Source: Pseudomonas parafulva | Lineage (GTDB): Bacteria; Pseudomonadota; Gammaproteobacteria; Pseudomonadales; Pseudomonadaceae | NCBI RefSeq assembly: GCF_000800255.1 | Contig: NZ_CP009747.1 | Location: 2,852,001-2,916,000, forward strand | Length of the DNA: 64,000 nt | Direction of reading: 5' to 3' | Shown here: in pieces, positions 17,569-26,587 of the stretch | Numbering within the stretch: position 1 is the stretch's first letter | How the letters are laid out: each line of letters starts with the position of its first letter | Notes under the pieces: model-generated | Seen by the model: the letters and a program-made list of their open reading frames with translations, nothing else | The model's database searches: none | What the model was told of the DNA's origin: nothing | Translations under genes and position numbers: made by a program

Positions 17569-18557
17569 GCCGATTCCTTGTGATAAGCCTGCAAGGCCTG
17601 ACGCAGGCGCTGTTCGTCCGCCGCATCGGCAGGCAAGCCGAAGCGCAGCGCCGAGGGCGTCTCGAACAGGCGTACGAGAATACCGCGACGGGCGAGGAAG
17701 TCCTGCAACTGCGCGGCGCATGGATGGCGCAGGTACTGGAACAGGTCGCAACCGCCGCTGACCGGCAACGCGCAGCCCTCGAGCAGCGTGGCGAGTCGCG
17801 CGCTGGCCTGAGCACAGCGCTCGATCTGCGCCCGCTGCTGCTCGACGTCGGCCAGGCAGGCCTGGCCGACGATACGGGCCGGACCACTGACCGTCCAAGG
17901 CCCCAACGCGTGGGCCAGTGCTTGCAGCAGCGATGCTTCGGCCATCACGAAACCCAGCCGCACACCGGCCAGGCCGAAGAATTTGCCGAACGAGCGCAAC
18001 ACGATCAGCCCGGCGCGCCCGGCCTGATCGACCACGCTGAGGGCCGGCGTGTTGTCCATGAACGCTTCGTCCACCACCAGCCAACCGCCGCGCCGGGCCA
18101 GACGCGCATGCCAGTCGAGCAACTGTTCGCGCGACACGCAGCGTCCGGTGGGGTTGTTGGGGTTGACCAGCACCAGCACATCGAGGCTGTCCAGGGCGTC
18201 CTCGACCTGGGTTTCGTCGAACTCCAGCAGGCGATGTCCGGCCTGGCGCCAAGCCTGTGGATGCTCGGCGTAACAGGGCCAGAGCACGCCGACCCGACCT
18301 CGCGGGCGCAGTGGCGGCAGCGCCTGAATCGCTGCCTGCGAACCGGCCACGGCAAGCAGTTGCGCCACGCCGTAGTAGCTGCGCGCCGCCTGCTCCAAGC
18401 CGTCCTCGACTTCGGGCAGCCGCGCCCAGGCCTGCGCCGGGACTTCAGGAATGGGGAATGACCACGGCGCGATGCCGCTGGACAGGTCGAGCCAGTCCTG
18501 ACGCGCGATGCCGTATTCGCGTACCGCGCGCAACAAACGTCCACCGTGTTCAAGCAT
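17565..18557 (-). CDS. cobD: L-threonine-O-3-phosphate decarboxylase (pyridoxal phosphate)
   Basis: A 330-residue fold-type I PLP enzyme: CobD in Salmonella naming, CobC in Pseudomonas naming. It makes (R)-1-amino-2-propanol O-2-phosphate, the linker added by CbiB. Visible features are [13 protein letters not shown] near the start, [18 protein letters not shown] (PLP-contacting Asp) and the Schiff-base Lys in [18 protein letters not shown]. Its coding region overlaps the cbiB end by eight bases and the cobQ start by four. Confidence 0.94.
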   Translation of the reverse strand: MLEHGGRLLRAVREYGIARQDWLDLSSGIAPWSFPIPEVPAQAWARLPEVEDGLEQAARSYYGVAQLLAVAGSQAAIQALPPLRPRGRVGVLWPCYAEHPQAWRQAGHRLLEFDETQVEDALDSLDVLVLVNPNNPTGRCVSREQLLDWHARLARRGGWLVVDEAFMDNTPALSVVDQAGRAGLIVLRSFGKFFGLAGVRLGFVMAEASLLQALAHALGPWTVSGPARIVGQACLADVEQQRAQIERCAQASARLATLLEGCALPVSGGCDLFQYLRHPCAAQLQDFLARRGILVRLFETPSALRFGLPADAADEQRLRQALQAYHKESA

Positions 18558-19458
18558 ACAGCCAGGCTCCCAGGCAGATCACCAGCAACCACAGCCAGAC
18601 ACCGCGCTGCACCAAGCTCCAGCCACGCTCGATGGCGTCGGCGTCGGCCGCCAGCCCTTCACCCAGCCGCGCACGGTCGTGCAGCTCGCCGTGATACACC
18701 GCCGGGCCACCCAACTCGACACCCAGGGCGCCGGCGCCGGCGGCCATCACCGGGCCGGCATTGGGGCTGTCCCAGTGCGGCGCCTGGTTGCGCCAGCAGC
18801 GCAGCGCCAGACGGGTCTTGCCGAGCAGCGCGTAGGTCAGTGCCACCAAACGAGCGGGCACATAGTTCAGGGCATCGTCGATGCGCGCCGCCGCCCAGCC
18901 GAAGCGCTCGAAGCGCGCCGTGCGGTAGCCCCACATGGCATCCAGGGTATTGCTCAGGCGATACAGCACCACACCGGGCGCACCGGCCACGACGAACCAG
19001 AACAGCGCGGCGAACACCGCATCACTGCCATTTTCCAGCACCGATTCGGTGGCGGCGCGGGCCACGGCGGGAGCATCCAGCTCGGAGGTTTCCCGGCTGA
19101 CCAGGTAGCCCACGCGCCGCCGCGCTTCGTCCAGGTCACCCTGGCGCAGGGCCTGGGCCACTGGCAGCACGTGCTCGCCCAGGCTGCGCATGCCCAGCGC
19201 GCAGTACAATGCCAAGGCTTCCACCAGCCAGCCGATGACCGGCAGCCAGGACAGGATCAGCGCCAGCAGGGTCAGCGGCACCACCGCCAGGAACCAGGCG
19301 CTGACGCCGTGGCTGCGCCAACCCCGTCCGCCGGCGTTCAGGCGCTGCTCCAAACGGGCGGCGAAGTTGCCGAAGGCCACCAATGGATGGCGTCGCTGCG
19401 GCTCGCCCAGCAGCGCGTCCAGCGCGACGCCCGCCACGGTCAGCAAGGCGATGCTCAT
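18550..19458 (-). CDS. cbiB: Adenosylcobinamide-phosphate synthase CbiB
   Basis: A 302-residue membrane protein (CobD in Pseudomonas naming) starting at MSIALLTV. It attaches aminopropanol phosphate to adenosylcobyric acid. Family features are [18 protein letters not shown] at residues 12-29, the loop [30 protein letters not shown] and the segment [28 protein letters not shown]. Several hydrophobic segments fit an inner-membrane location. Four bases overlap with the bluB stop region upstream. Confidence 0.95.
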   Translation of the reverse strand: MSIALLTVAGVALDALLGEPQRRHPLVAFGNFAARLEQRLNAGGRGWRSHGVSAWFLAVVPLTLLALILSWLPVIGWLVEALALYCALGMRSLGEHVLPVAQALRQGDLDEARRRVGYLVSRETSELDAPAVARAATESVLENGSDAVFAALFWFVVAGAPGVVLYRLSNTLDAMWGYRTARFERFGWAAARIDDALNYVPARLVALTYALLGKTRLALRCWRNQAPHWDSPNAGPVMAAGAGALGVELGGPAVYHGELHDRARLGEGLAADADAIERGWSLVQRGVWLWLLVICLGAWLYA

Positions 19459-20105
19459 GCCGGGGTCCCCCACTGGTTCTCGTAGAGCATCTCACTCAGC
19501 GGGCGTTCGCGGGCCCAGTCCTCCAGCACCAGCATCGGCGCCTCGTAGAACTGCGCCACCGGGCCCAGGCACAGCACGGCCACCGGCTGGGCACCGGCCG
19601 GCATGCCCAGCAGTTCGGCCAGCGCCTGCGGGTCGAACAGCGACACCCAGCCCATGCCCAGCCCCTCGGCGCGGGCGGCCAGCCACAGGTTCTGGATGGC
19701 GCAGGCGATCGAAGCCAAGTCCATTTCCGGCAGCGTGCGACGGCCAAAGATGTGCGGCTCACGCTGATCCATCAAGGCCGCGACCAGCACTTCAGCGCAC
19801 TCACCGATGCCCTCGACCTTAAGTTTCATGAAGTCGTCGGAGCGCTCGCCGAGCGCCTCTGCGGTGAGCACTCGCTCCTGCTCCACCAGTGCCTGGATGC
19901 GCGCGCGCAGCGTGGGCTGGCTGATGCGGATGAAACGCCACGGCTGCATCAGACCGACACTGGGTGCCTGATGCGCGGCCGCCAGCAGCCGGGCGAGCAG
20001 CGTCGGCGCCACCTCGCCGCCGATGAAGTGACGCATGTCGCGACGCTCGCCAATGACGCGATAGACCGCCGCGCGCTCGGCCGCACTGAAGGCATGTGGG
20101 TTCAT
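19455..20105 (-). CDS. bluB: 5,6-dimethylbenzimidazole synthase
   Basis: BluB converts reduced FMN with oxygen into the DMB lower ligand. The start is the ATG of MNPHAFSA (216 residues). The nitroreductase-like fold shows [10 protein letters not shown], the flavin-contacting [14 protein letters not shown], then [25 protein letters not shown] and the Pro-rich end YENQWG. Presence in the operon implies that the organism makes its own DMB aerobically and does not depend on a salvaged lower ligand. It overlaps cobB by four bases (ATGA). Confidence 0.95.
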   Translation of the reverse strand: MNPHAFSAAERAAVYRVIGERRDMRHFIGGEVAPTLLARLLAAAHQAPSVGLMQPWRFIRISQPTLRARIQALVEQERVLTAEALGERSDDFMKLKVEGIGECAEVLVAALMDQREPHIFGRRTLPEMDLASIACAIQNLWLAARAEGLGMGWVSLFDPQALAELLGMPAGAQPVAVLCLGPVAQFYEAPMLVLEDWARERPLSEMLYENQWGTPA

Positions 20106-21400
20106 GGTCGCAACAGCGCCGCCGCCGCCTCTGGATTGGAAGGAAAATAGAAGTGCACGTAAGAGGCCGTCAGCCGGCCCTGTCGATAGACTGCTTCGTT
20201 GCCGCGTCCACCGTTGGGACTCTGGCCCCGGGCGATGGGAACCAGGTCGGTGCTGGTCAGCGAGTGGTGGTAGGTGTGGCCACGCAGCGCACCCTCGGGC
20301 AACTCGACCGTCTGCAGCGCCAGTGCGGCCAGACGCTTCTGCATCACCGCTTCGCCGGGCAGCAGGCCGAGCAGCTCGGCGCGCTCGCCGGACACGTCGG
20401 TCAAGGTCTCGAGTAGATAAAGCATGCCACCACATTCGGCGAGCAACGGCTTGCCCTGCGCATGATGGGCACGGATCGCCTGGCACATCGGCGTGTTGGC
20501 CGCCAGGGCAAGGTGATGGAGCTCGGGGTAGCCACCCGGCAGATACAGACTGTCGACCATCGGCAACTGGCTATCATGCAGCGGTGAAAAGAACACCAGT
20601 TCGGCGCCCTGGTCGCGCAGTAAATCGAGGTTGGCGCCATAGAGGAAGGCGAAAGCCTCGTCGCGGGCCACGCCGATGCGCACGCCGGCCAGGCTGGCCT
20701 GCCGCCGCTGGGCCGGCGGTTCGACGAAACTCACCGGTGGCGGCAGGGCTGCATCGCAACTGGCGCCCAACGCCTCGGCAGCGGCATCCAGGCGTGCGTC
20801 CAGGTCGTTCAGCTCGCTGGCCTGGACCAGCCCCAGATGACGACTGGGCAGCTCGATGCCGCGCTCGCGGGAAAGCCCACCGTACCAACGCAGGCCTTCG
20901 GTCAGGCTGCCTTCGAGCAGTTGCGCGTGGCGCAGGCTGCCTACGCGGTTGGCCAACACGCCGGCAAACGGCAGGTCGGGCTGATAGCGCGCCAGGCCCA
21001 AGGCCAGGGCGCCGAAGGTCTGGGCCATGGCGGTGCCGTCGATCACCGCCAGCACCGGCACGCCGAAATGCCGCGCCAGATCAGCGCTCGAGGGCGTGCC
21101 GTCGAACAGGCCCATCACACCTTCGATCAGGATCAGGTCGGCATCGGCAGCCGCCTCCCACAACAGGCGACGGCTTTCGGCCTCGCCGATCATCCACATG
21201 TCCAACTGATACACCGGCGCGCCGCTGGCCCGCTCGTGGATCATAGGATCAAGAAAGTCAGGCCCGCACTTGAACACGCGCACCCGGCGTCCAAGGTTGC
21301 GATGCAGACGCGCCAGGGCGGCGGTGACGGTGGTCTTGCCCTGGCCGGAGGCAGGGGCTGCGATCAACACCGCCGGGCATTGCCGAGTGCCTGGGGTCAC
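20102..21400 (-). CDS. cobB: Cobyrinate a,c-diamide synthase
   Basis: A 432-residue glutamine amidotransferase (CbiA/CobB). It amidates carboxylates a and c of hydrogenobyrinic or cobyrinic acid. The start is a GTG overlapping the cobO stop (GTGA). The N-terminal ATPase domain shows APASGQGKTTVTAAL at residues 15-29, KCGPDFLDPMIHE and LIEGVMGLFDG. The amidotransferase half has YLPGGYPE and the nucleophile Cys in LLAECGGMLYL. Confidence 0.96.
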   Translation of the reverse strand: MTPGTRQCPAVLIAAPASGQGKTTVTAALARLHRNLGRRVRVFKCGPDFLDPMIHERASGAPVYQLDMWMIGEAESRRLLWEAAADADLILIEGVMGLFDGTPSSADLARHFGVPVLAVIDGTAMAQTFGALALGLARYQPDLPFAGVLANRVGSLRHAQLLEGSLTEGLRWYGGLSRERGIELPSRHLGLVQASELNDLDARLDAAAEALGASCDAALPPPVSFVEPPAQRRQASLAGVRIGVARDEAFAFLYGANLDLLRDQGAELVFFSPLHDSQLPMVDSLYLPGGYPELHHLALAANTPMCQAIRAHHAQGKPLLAECGGMLYLLETLTDVSGERAELLGLLPGEAVMQKRLAALALQTVELPEGALRGHTYHHSLTSTDLVPIARGQSPNGGRGNEAVYRQGRLTASYVHFYFPSNPEAAAALLRP

Positions 21401-22008
21401 AGCTCGACGCCCTTTTGCGCGCGGATTCCGGCCTGGAAGGCGTGCTTGAGCATACCCATCTCGGTGACGGTATCGGCCAGTTCGATCATTTCCGGCTTGG
21501 CGCCGCGGCCGGTGACGATGACATGCTGCATCGGTGGCCGTGCCTGAATATCGGACAGGACCTGATCCAGCTCCAGATAGCCATGCTTGAGAGCGATGTT
21601 GAGTTCATCGAGCACCACGAACTGCACGCCAGGGTCTTGCAGCAGCGCGCGTGACACCTCCCAGGCGGCTTCGGCGGCAGCGATGTCACGCTGACGGTCC
21701 TGGGTTTCCCAGGTGAAGCCCTCACCCATCACGTGATAACGCACCTGCTCGGGGAACCGCCGGAAGAACAGCTCTTCGCCGGTGCTGTTGCGGCCCTTGA
21801 TGAACTGCACCACACCGCACTGCATGCCGTGGCCCATGGCGCGGGCGAGCATACCGAACGCCGAGCTGCTCTTGCCCTTGCCGTTGCCGGTGAGCACCAA
21901 CAGCAGGCCGCATTCGTTGGGGGAGTTGGCGATGCGTTCGTCGATCACCGCCTTCTTGCGCTGCATGCGCGCCAGGTGGCGTTCGTCGCGTTCGGGGGAT
22001 TCGTTCAT
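21397..22008 (-). CDS. cobO: Cob(I)yrinic acid a,c-diamide adenosyltransferase
   Basis: A 203-residue CobA/CobO-type corrinoid adenosyltransferase. The P-loop is TGNGKGKSSSAFG at about residues 40-52, followed by QFIKGRNSTGEE and VLDELNIALKHGYL. The chosen ATG (MNESPERDERH) has GGAG seven bases upstream and matches the usual start of the family. The frame stays open for at least 45 codons upstream into the leader, where another ATG (complement at 22141-22143) follows GGAGG in a hairpin loop. It is the first gene of the operon. Confidence 0.95.
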   Translation of the reverse strand: MNESPERDERHLARMQRKKAVIDERIANSPNECGLLLVLTGNGKGKSSSAFGMLARAMGHGMQCGVVQFIKGRNSTGEELFFRRFPEQVRYHVMGEGFTWETQDRQRDIAAAEAAWEVSRALLQDPGVQFVVLDELNIALKHGYLELDQVLSDIQARPPMQHVIVTGRGAKPEMIELADTVTEMGMLKHAFQAGIRAQKGVEL

Positions 22009-22139
22009 GTGGGTACTCCGCAAGCTGTCGACGCGCCGGTCGGGCACTCGCGGGTGGGCACCAGGCAGCGACAGGTAATCAAGGCAGGCAGGTGCAGACG
22101 GGAGCACGCAATGGCCGCGGACAGACCACGGGACCGCGC

Positions 22140-22158
22140 GCATCACCCTCCGTGATGC
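22140..22158 (-). promoter_or_regulatory. Hairpin with GGAGG loop just downstream of the riboswitch
   Basis: On the RNA strand GCATCAC-GGAGG-GTGATGC forms a perfect 7-base-pair stem with a Shine-Dalgarno-like loop, a few bases after the B12 box. An ATG in the 3' arm is in frame with cobO, 45 codons ahead of its usual start. The hairpin could be part of the riboswitch expression platform. It has no T-run, so it is not a simple terminator. Confidence 0.45.
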
Positions 22159-22164
22159 CGTTGG

Positions 22165-22362
22165 CAGTGACAGGCCGGTCTCCGGGCTCGTGAGTTGGGC
22201 TCTGGCCCGAAACCGCGCGCCTTCCCGGACTCTGCCCAGTGGCCATGCGCGGCCTTGACTCACCTACCGTTGCGGGGGCAGCGCCGGATTCGCGCCCTGC
22301 GGCGCCCACCGGCTTCCCAGTTTCACTCTGCCGGAGGCTGTCCGCAGAGCACCTGAAACACG
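22165..22362 (-). promoter_or_regulatory. Cobalamin riboswitch of the cob operon
   Basis: Read on the minus strand, the leader starts with CAGGTGCTCTGCGGACAG, continues through GTGAAACTGGGAAGCCGGTG and GCGCTGCCCCCGCAACGGTA, and ends in the B12 box CCCGGAGACCGGCCTG (complement near 22171-22187). These are the conserved blocks of the AdoCbl riboswitch. It lies about 150 bases ahead of cobO and would lower expression of all ten downstream genes when adenosylcobalamin is abundant. The whole leader 22009-22509 holds no protein gene. Confidence 0.93.
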
Positions 22363-22509
22363 CGGCGAAGGTTAGAGGGTTGCACCGGGAGCGTCAATTG
22401 AACACGGATGACGAACGAGTCTTCGGGGTGCTTGTCTCAAGGATAAGACAGTGATATCACATAGCCATCAATCAGCTGAACGCGATCATAAATAAAAGGA
22501 GAACGCGTC

Positions 22510-23088
22510 ATGCAAGGCTTGATCATCCACAACCCGCACCTGGAGTTCCTGCGACCGGTATTCGAGCGCTGGGTCGAATGCATCGACCGCTTCAATCAGA
22601 TCCACGGTGAAAGCGACGCCCCCTACTGGCATGGCGCCCAGGCCAATGCCGGACTGCTGGCCGCTGCCGCCTGGCAGGCCGAGCGTGTCGCGCTGCAGCA
22701 GTATCAGGGCAAGAAACAACGTGACGAAGGTGACCGCGAGGGACGTTGCGACCTGTGCATCGCCGATGCCGAACAATCCCTGCACCTGCTCACCGCACAG
22801 CGTTGGCCAAAGATCGCCCGACTGGACCTGGCCACCGCCTTGCAAGAAACCGCCGCGCTGGCGCGCCTGTCGGTCTACCCCAGCCAGTTCAAGGCGGGGG
22901 CTCTGTTCGTCAGTCCGTGGAAGGCCGGGCAGCATGCCAGCCCGGAAGAGTTGCAGGACATGGTCGACGACCTGAGCAAGCACACGGCCTGCGCCATCGC
23001 CTGGTACTTCCCTTACGCTTATCGCAAGCTGCACAACGAGGCAGGGCAGTATCACCCGGGTGTGGCAGTGTTGATCAAGCAGGCGTGA
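22510..23088 (+). CDS. Conserved protein of unknown function
   Basis: A 192-residue soluble protein with a good ribosome-binding site (AAGGAG, eight bases before the ATG). It is divergent from the cob operon. The sequence is rich in aromatic residues (RWVECIDRFNQIHG, YWHGAQANAG, WYFPYAYRKLHNEAG) and has a CDLC motif (Cys80, Cys83) that could bind a metal. No signal peptide or membrane helix is evident. I do not recognise a named family. Its own promoter must lie in 22363-22509, back to back with the riboswitch promoter, so common regulation is possible but not shown. Confidence 0.75.
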   Translation: MQGLIIHNPHLEFLRPVFERWVECIDRFNQIHGESDAPYWHGAQANAGLLAAAAWQAERVALQQYQGKKQRDEGDREGRCDLCIADAEQSLHLLTAQRWPKIARLDLATALQETAALARLSVYPSQFKAGALFVSPWKAGQHASPEELQDMVDDLSKHTACAIAWYFPYAYRKLHNEAGQYHPGVAVLIKQA

Positions 23089-23125
23089 AGCACTAGGGGC
23101 CGGTCAGCGGCCCCACATCCACCCG

Positions 23126-23665
23126 CTAGGGATTCTGAGCCAGATGGCCCGAGGGATTGAGCACTCGTTTGGCCTGAAGGTAGGCCCTGGACCAGTAGCT
23201 GTTGGACAGGTAGTCCAGGCGCACGGTGCCACCGCTGGACGGCGCATGCACGAAACGCCCCTCGCCCACATAGATGCCGGCATGGCTCACCCGCGAACCG
23301 CCCCCGGTGGCGAAGAACACCAGATCGCCCGACTGCAGCGCGTTGATGTTCACCGTCGGCGCGCGCATCACGATCATCTCGCGGGTCGAACGCGGCAGGC
23401 TGATGTTTGCCGCATCGCGATACACATAGCCGATCAGACCACTGCAATCGAAGCCCGAGTCCGGGGTATTGCCGCCCCAGCGGTAGGGGGTGCCCACCAG
23501 GCCGATGGCACGGATCAGCACATCGTCGGCCACAGGCGAAGAGGACGGTTGATCGACGAAGACCACCGGCGGCTTGACGGCGGGTGGCGGAGTGGGAGCA
23601 CGGCTGGAACAGGCGGCGAGCAGGGCCACCATCGAGAGGAATGCGAAGCGCGTCATGATCGCCAT
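23126..23665 (-). CDS. NlpC/P60 lipoprotein, peptidoglycan endopeptidase (Spr/MepS-like), copy 1
   Basis: A 179-residue lipoprotein: the signal peptide ends in the lipobox LLAAC with Cys19. A Pro-rich linker leads to the NlpC/P60 domain (about residues 48-170) with catalytic Cys74 in GFDCSGLIGYV, His128 in RVSHAGIYVG and the third residue His140 in RFVHAPSS. Relatives such as MepS cut D-Ala-mDAP cross-links in the wall. It is followed upstream by a second, clearly related gene at 23801. Confidence 0.9.
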   Translation of the reverse strand: MAIMTRFAFLSMVALLAACSSRAPTPPPAVKPPVVFVDQPSSSPVADDVLIRAIGLVGTPYRWGGNTPDSGFDCSGLIGYVYRDAANISLPRSTREMIVMRAPTVNINALQSGDLVFFATGGGSRVSHAGIYVGEGRFVHAPSSGGTVRLDYLSNSYWSRAYLQAKRVLNPSGHLAQNP

Positions 23666-23800
23666 GGGTCAGAACCTGTCTGAAACCGATCGGCCGCAGC
23701 CGATGAAAGAGTTGAGAATTTAGATTAGACGCTATTCGTAAATGCGCACGGCGACTCGCTTTTCAGCCAGTCGCCGTGTTGAGAGTACAGCAAAGTGCTA

Positions 23801-24442
23801 TTAGTTTCGTGACAACGTTGTGGTCGGTGCCATGGCCAAGGCGCGCTTGGCTTCGAGGAAGGTCTTGCTCCAGTAGCGATCACCGAGGCTGTCGATGCGC
23901 ACGCCACCGCTGCGGCGGCTGCTGGAGTGGATGAACTGGTTGTCGCCCAGGTAGATGCCGGCGTGACTGACACGGCCACGGCCATTGGTGCTGAAGAACA
24001 GCAGGTCGCCTGGCTTGAGCTTGTTGCGCGCCACTTTGGGGGCGTCAACGTTGATCATCTCGCGGGTGGAACGTGGCAGGTTCATGCCCGCCTCTTCGCG
24101 GAACAGGTAGCCGATGAAGCCGCTGCAGTCGAAACCGGACTGCTCCGAGGTCCCACCGAAGCGATAGCGGGTGCCGATCAGCGCCATGCCACGCTCGAGA
24201 ATGCTGTCAGCCAGCACCGGGAGCTCGTAGGGTTTGCTATTGCGGGAAAAGGCCTGGAGGTCTTCTTCGGTGGCCAGGTCTTCCTCGTCGAACACCGACG
24301 AGTGCGAAGCCTTGGCTTTGGCCGCGCTCTGCGCGGTCACCGAGGGGCGATCCTGGGGCTGGGAAACTGGGCCTTGGGCCGCGCAGCCAAAAAGCAGGGT
24401 CACGAGTGCGAGGGGCACGAGGGGTGCGAAGCGCTTCAGCAT
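23801..24442 (-). CDS. NlpC/P60 lipoprotein, peptidoglycan endopeptidase (Spr/MepS-like), copy 2
   Basis: A 213-residue lipoprotein from the ATG of MLKRFAPL; lipobox LLFGC, Cys20. A longer, acidic linker (FDEEDLATEEDLQ) precedes the catalytic domain with Cys106 in GFDCSGFIGYLF, His160 in RVSHAGIYLG and His172. It shares the NLPRSTREMI and SHAGIY segments with copy 1, so the two arose by duplication, but their linkers differ. The 135 bases between them probably contain a promoter for copy 1. Confidence 0.9.
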   Translation of the reverse strand: MLKRFAPLVPLALVTLLFGCAAQGPVSQPQDRPSVTAQSAAKAKASHSSVFDEEDLATEEDLQAFSRNSKPYELPVLADSILERGMALIGTRYRFGGTSEQSGFDCSGFIGYLFREEAGMNLPRSTREMINVDAPKVARNKLKPGDLLFFSTNGRGRVSHAGIYLGDNQFIHSSSRRSGGVRIDSLGDRYWSKTFLEAKRALAMAPTTTLSRN

Positions 24443-24563
24443 GGGCACGACCGTGTCTGGGATCCGTTGGAAGGGGGAAACTATGCCTTCTATCGGAATC
24501 ATTTGCAAATTTTATCGAAGAAAATGTGACTTCTGTGTTCTAAGGCGTCGGCGACCTCCAGAA

Positions 24564-25268
24564 CTACCAGCCAAGCGTCTCTTTAAGGAAGGGGATGGTC
24601 AGCTTGCGCTGGGCCTGCAAAGAGGCCTGATCGAGACGTTCGAGCAGATCGAACAACGCACTCATGCTGCGCGTGCCACGGGTCAGAATGAAGTGTCCGA
24701 CTTCGTCGGTCAGGTGCAGACCGCGGCGCGAGGCACGCAATTGCAAAGCGCGCAGCTTGTCTTCGTCGGACAAGGCGCGCATCTGGAACACCAGCGCCAA
24801 GGTGAGTCTCGATTTGAGATCGGGCAGTTTGATCGGCAGCTCGCGCGGCGAACTGGAGGCCGCCAGCAACAGGCGCCTGCCGCTGTCGCGCAGGCGATTG
24901 AACAGGTGGAACATCGCCTCTTCCCAATCGGCCTTGCCGGCGATCACATGCAGGTCGTCGATGCACACCAGCTCGTACTGTTCCAGGTGATCGAGCAACT
25001 CCACACCACGCTCGAGCAATTGCGCCAGCGGCAGGTACACCGCCGGCTCGCCGAGTTGCTGGAAGCGGTGAGTGGCAGCCTGCAAAAGGTGCGTGCGCCC
25101 TGCCCCCTGCTTGCCCCACAAATAGATGAGACTCTCGGTCCAGCCAGCGTCCGCTTCGCACAGCCGCTCGACATAGCCCAATGCTGCGGCATTGGCGCCC
25201 GGATAGTAGTTGATGAAGGTGGCGTCATCGCGCAGGCGCACACCCAGGGGCAACTGGATCGGTTTCAT
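24564..25268 (-). CDS. hda: DnaA regulatory inactivator Hda
   Basis: A 234-residue DnaA-like AAA+ protein starting at MKPIQLPLGV, which carries the short QLPLGV clamp-binding motif. The AAA+ core is visible as YLWGKQGAGRTHLLQA (Walker A), LVCIDDLHVIAG (Walker B) and the sensor-containing LKSRLTLALVFQM. It lacks the DNA-binding domain IV of DnaA. With the loaded DNA clamp, Hda stimulates hydrolysis of DnaA-bound ATP and so prevents re-initiation. Confidence 0.95.
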   Translation of the reverse strand: MKPIQLPLGVRLRDDATFINYYPGANAAALGYVERLCEADAGWTESLIYLWGKQGAGRTHLLQAATHRFQQLGEPAVYLPLAQLLERGVELLDHLEQYELVCIDDLHVIAGKADWEEAMFHLFNRLRDSGRRLLLAASSSPRELPIKLPDLKSRLTLALVFQMRALSDEDKLRALQLRASRRGLHLTDEVGHFILTRGTRSMSALFDLLERLDQASLQAQRKLTIPFLKETLGW

Positions 25269-25500
25269 GCTGGCTGGCGGTCGCGAGGACCAAAGGGGAC
25301 CTTTGGTGAAAGTGTGCAAAGTCTATACCTGGCGGACGGGCGGCACAATCGGGCAACCCAATACCCCAAGCTAAATCAACGGTTTGCGCCAGTTATCAGG
25401 CACTTCGGGCATGCTGTTCAGCCCGTCCGACGCCGGTTTGCGAGCATCTGTTCTACGCTACTCAAACCAACTGCCACCCCAATACCGTGAGGAGAGGCCC

Positions 25501-26436
25501 ATGAGCTCGATCCATCGCTTGTCGCCGTCGCAAGCTCCCGTAGAGGATGCCGAATACTTCGAATACAGCAAGGCCGCCAACCCCATCGCCGCCAAGCTGA
25601 TTTCCCAGATACCTTTCCAGACTTTTCCCAGCTCGCTCTACAGCGACGGTGCCAGCCATATCGTCGCCCTGGACCTGAGCGATCGCTTGGGCACCGAAGG
25701 CCCGGCGACCAGCCCAGGTCTGAGCGCCAACTTCATCCGCCTCAATGCCGGCGACAGCCTCACCCTCAAGCCCAACGCCACGTCGCAGGTGCTCTATGTG
25801 ATCGACGGCGCCGGCAGCTTCACCTATGGCGAAGCGTCATTCGAGTGGAATCGCGGCAGCTTCATGACCATGCCAGGCCTGCGCAACACGGTGCTTACAG
25901 CTAGCCAGGATGCGCGCCTGTACTACGTTCACGACGAGCCGCTACTGCGCTACCTCGGCGTCAAAGCGTGCAGCGAGCGCTTCGCACCGACGCTCTACCC
26001 GGCCGAGGTGGCCAACGCCAAGCTTCAAGAGGCCGCCAACGACCCCCGCGCCGCCGATCGCAGCCGGGTCAGCATTCTGCTGGGCAACAAGCATTTCCCG
26101 CAGACCCGCACCGTTACCCACGTGCTCTGGGCCATGTACGGTATCGTTCCGACCGGCGCCGTGCAAAAGCCCCACCGGCATCAATCAGTGGCCCTGGACT
26201 TCATCATCGACTGCCCCGAAGGTTGCTACACCCTGGTCGGCACCGCGCTGGACGACAGTGGCCAGATCGTCAACCCGACCCGCGTGCAGTGGCAGCCGGG
26301 CCTGGCCTTCGTCACGCCGCCGGGCTATTGGCACGCCCACTACAACGAATCCAAGGATCGAGATGCCTACCTGATCCCGATCCAGGACGCCGGCCTGCAA
26401 ACCTACCTGCGCTCGTTGGACATTCGTTTCAGTTGA
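25501..26436 (+). CDS. Bicupin domain protein (gentisate dioxygenase-like fold)
   Basis: A 311-residue soluble protein. The ATG at 25501 has GGAGAGG upstream and is preferred to in-frame starts further 5'. Two beta-barrel cupin domains can be recognised. The first has GDSLTLKPNATSQVLYVIDGAGSFTYG and lacks the usual His ligands. The second has VQKPHRHQSVALDFIID and PPGYWHAHYNES, which offer a set of His residues for a metal. This one-active, one-inactive layout resembles gentisate 1,2-dioxygenase and related enzymes. Neighbours (hda and a tRNA) give no pathway clue, so the substrate is unknown. Confidence 0.75.
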   Translation: MSSIHRLSPSQAPVEDAEYFEYSKAANPIAAKLISQIPFQTFPSSLYSDGASHIVALDLSDRLGTEGPATSPGLSANFIRLNAGDSLTLKPNATSQVLYVIDGAGSFTYGEASFEWNRGSFMTMPGLRNTVLTASQDARLYYVHDEPLLRYLGVKACSERFAPTLYPAEVANAKLQEAANDPRAADRSRVSILLGNKHFPQTRTVTHVLWAMYGIVPTGAVQKPHRHQSVALDFIIDCPEGCYTLVGTALDDSGQIVNPTRVQWQPGLAFVTPPGYWHAHYNESKDRDAYLIPIQDAGLQTYLRSLDIRFS

Positions 26437-26537
26437 GGTCTATTTTCTGCGCGGTCGAGGCCGCCAGCAGGGAGGGTCACGCACTGCGTGGATCGTAGCC
26501 GTTACCATCGACGAGGCGCTTACAAGCCCAAAAACAC

Positions 26538-26573
26538 AAAACCCCTGACTTCATAGCTGAAATCAGGGGTTTT
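26538..26573. terminator. Terminator downstream of the bicupin gene
   Basis: AAAACCCCTGA...TCAGGGGTTTT has an 11-base stem with A- and T-runs on both sides. It can serve the bicupin gene on the plus strand and the tRNA-Ser transcript on the minus strand. Confidence 0.85.
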
Positions 26574-26587
26574 GAGCTTTATCTGTA

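Noticed and set aside
17565..18252. Upstream extension of cobQ over the cobD gene
   Set aside because: The extended frame is noise; cobQ has a standard start at 17568 with the ATP-binding motif right after it.
22009..22143. N-terminal extension of CobO as its annotated start
   Set aside because: The frame is open, but the extension is Pro/Arg-rich without similarity to the family, and the downstream ATG has a good ribosome-binding site and the usual N-terminal sequence.
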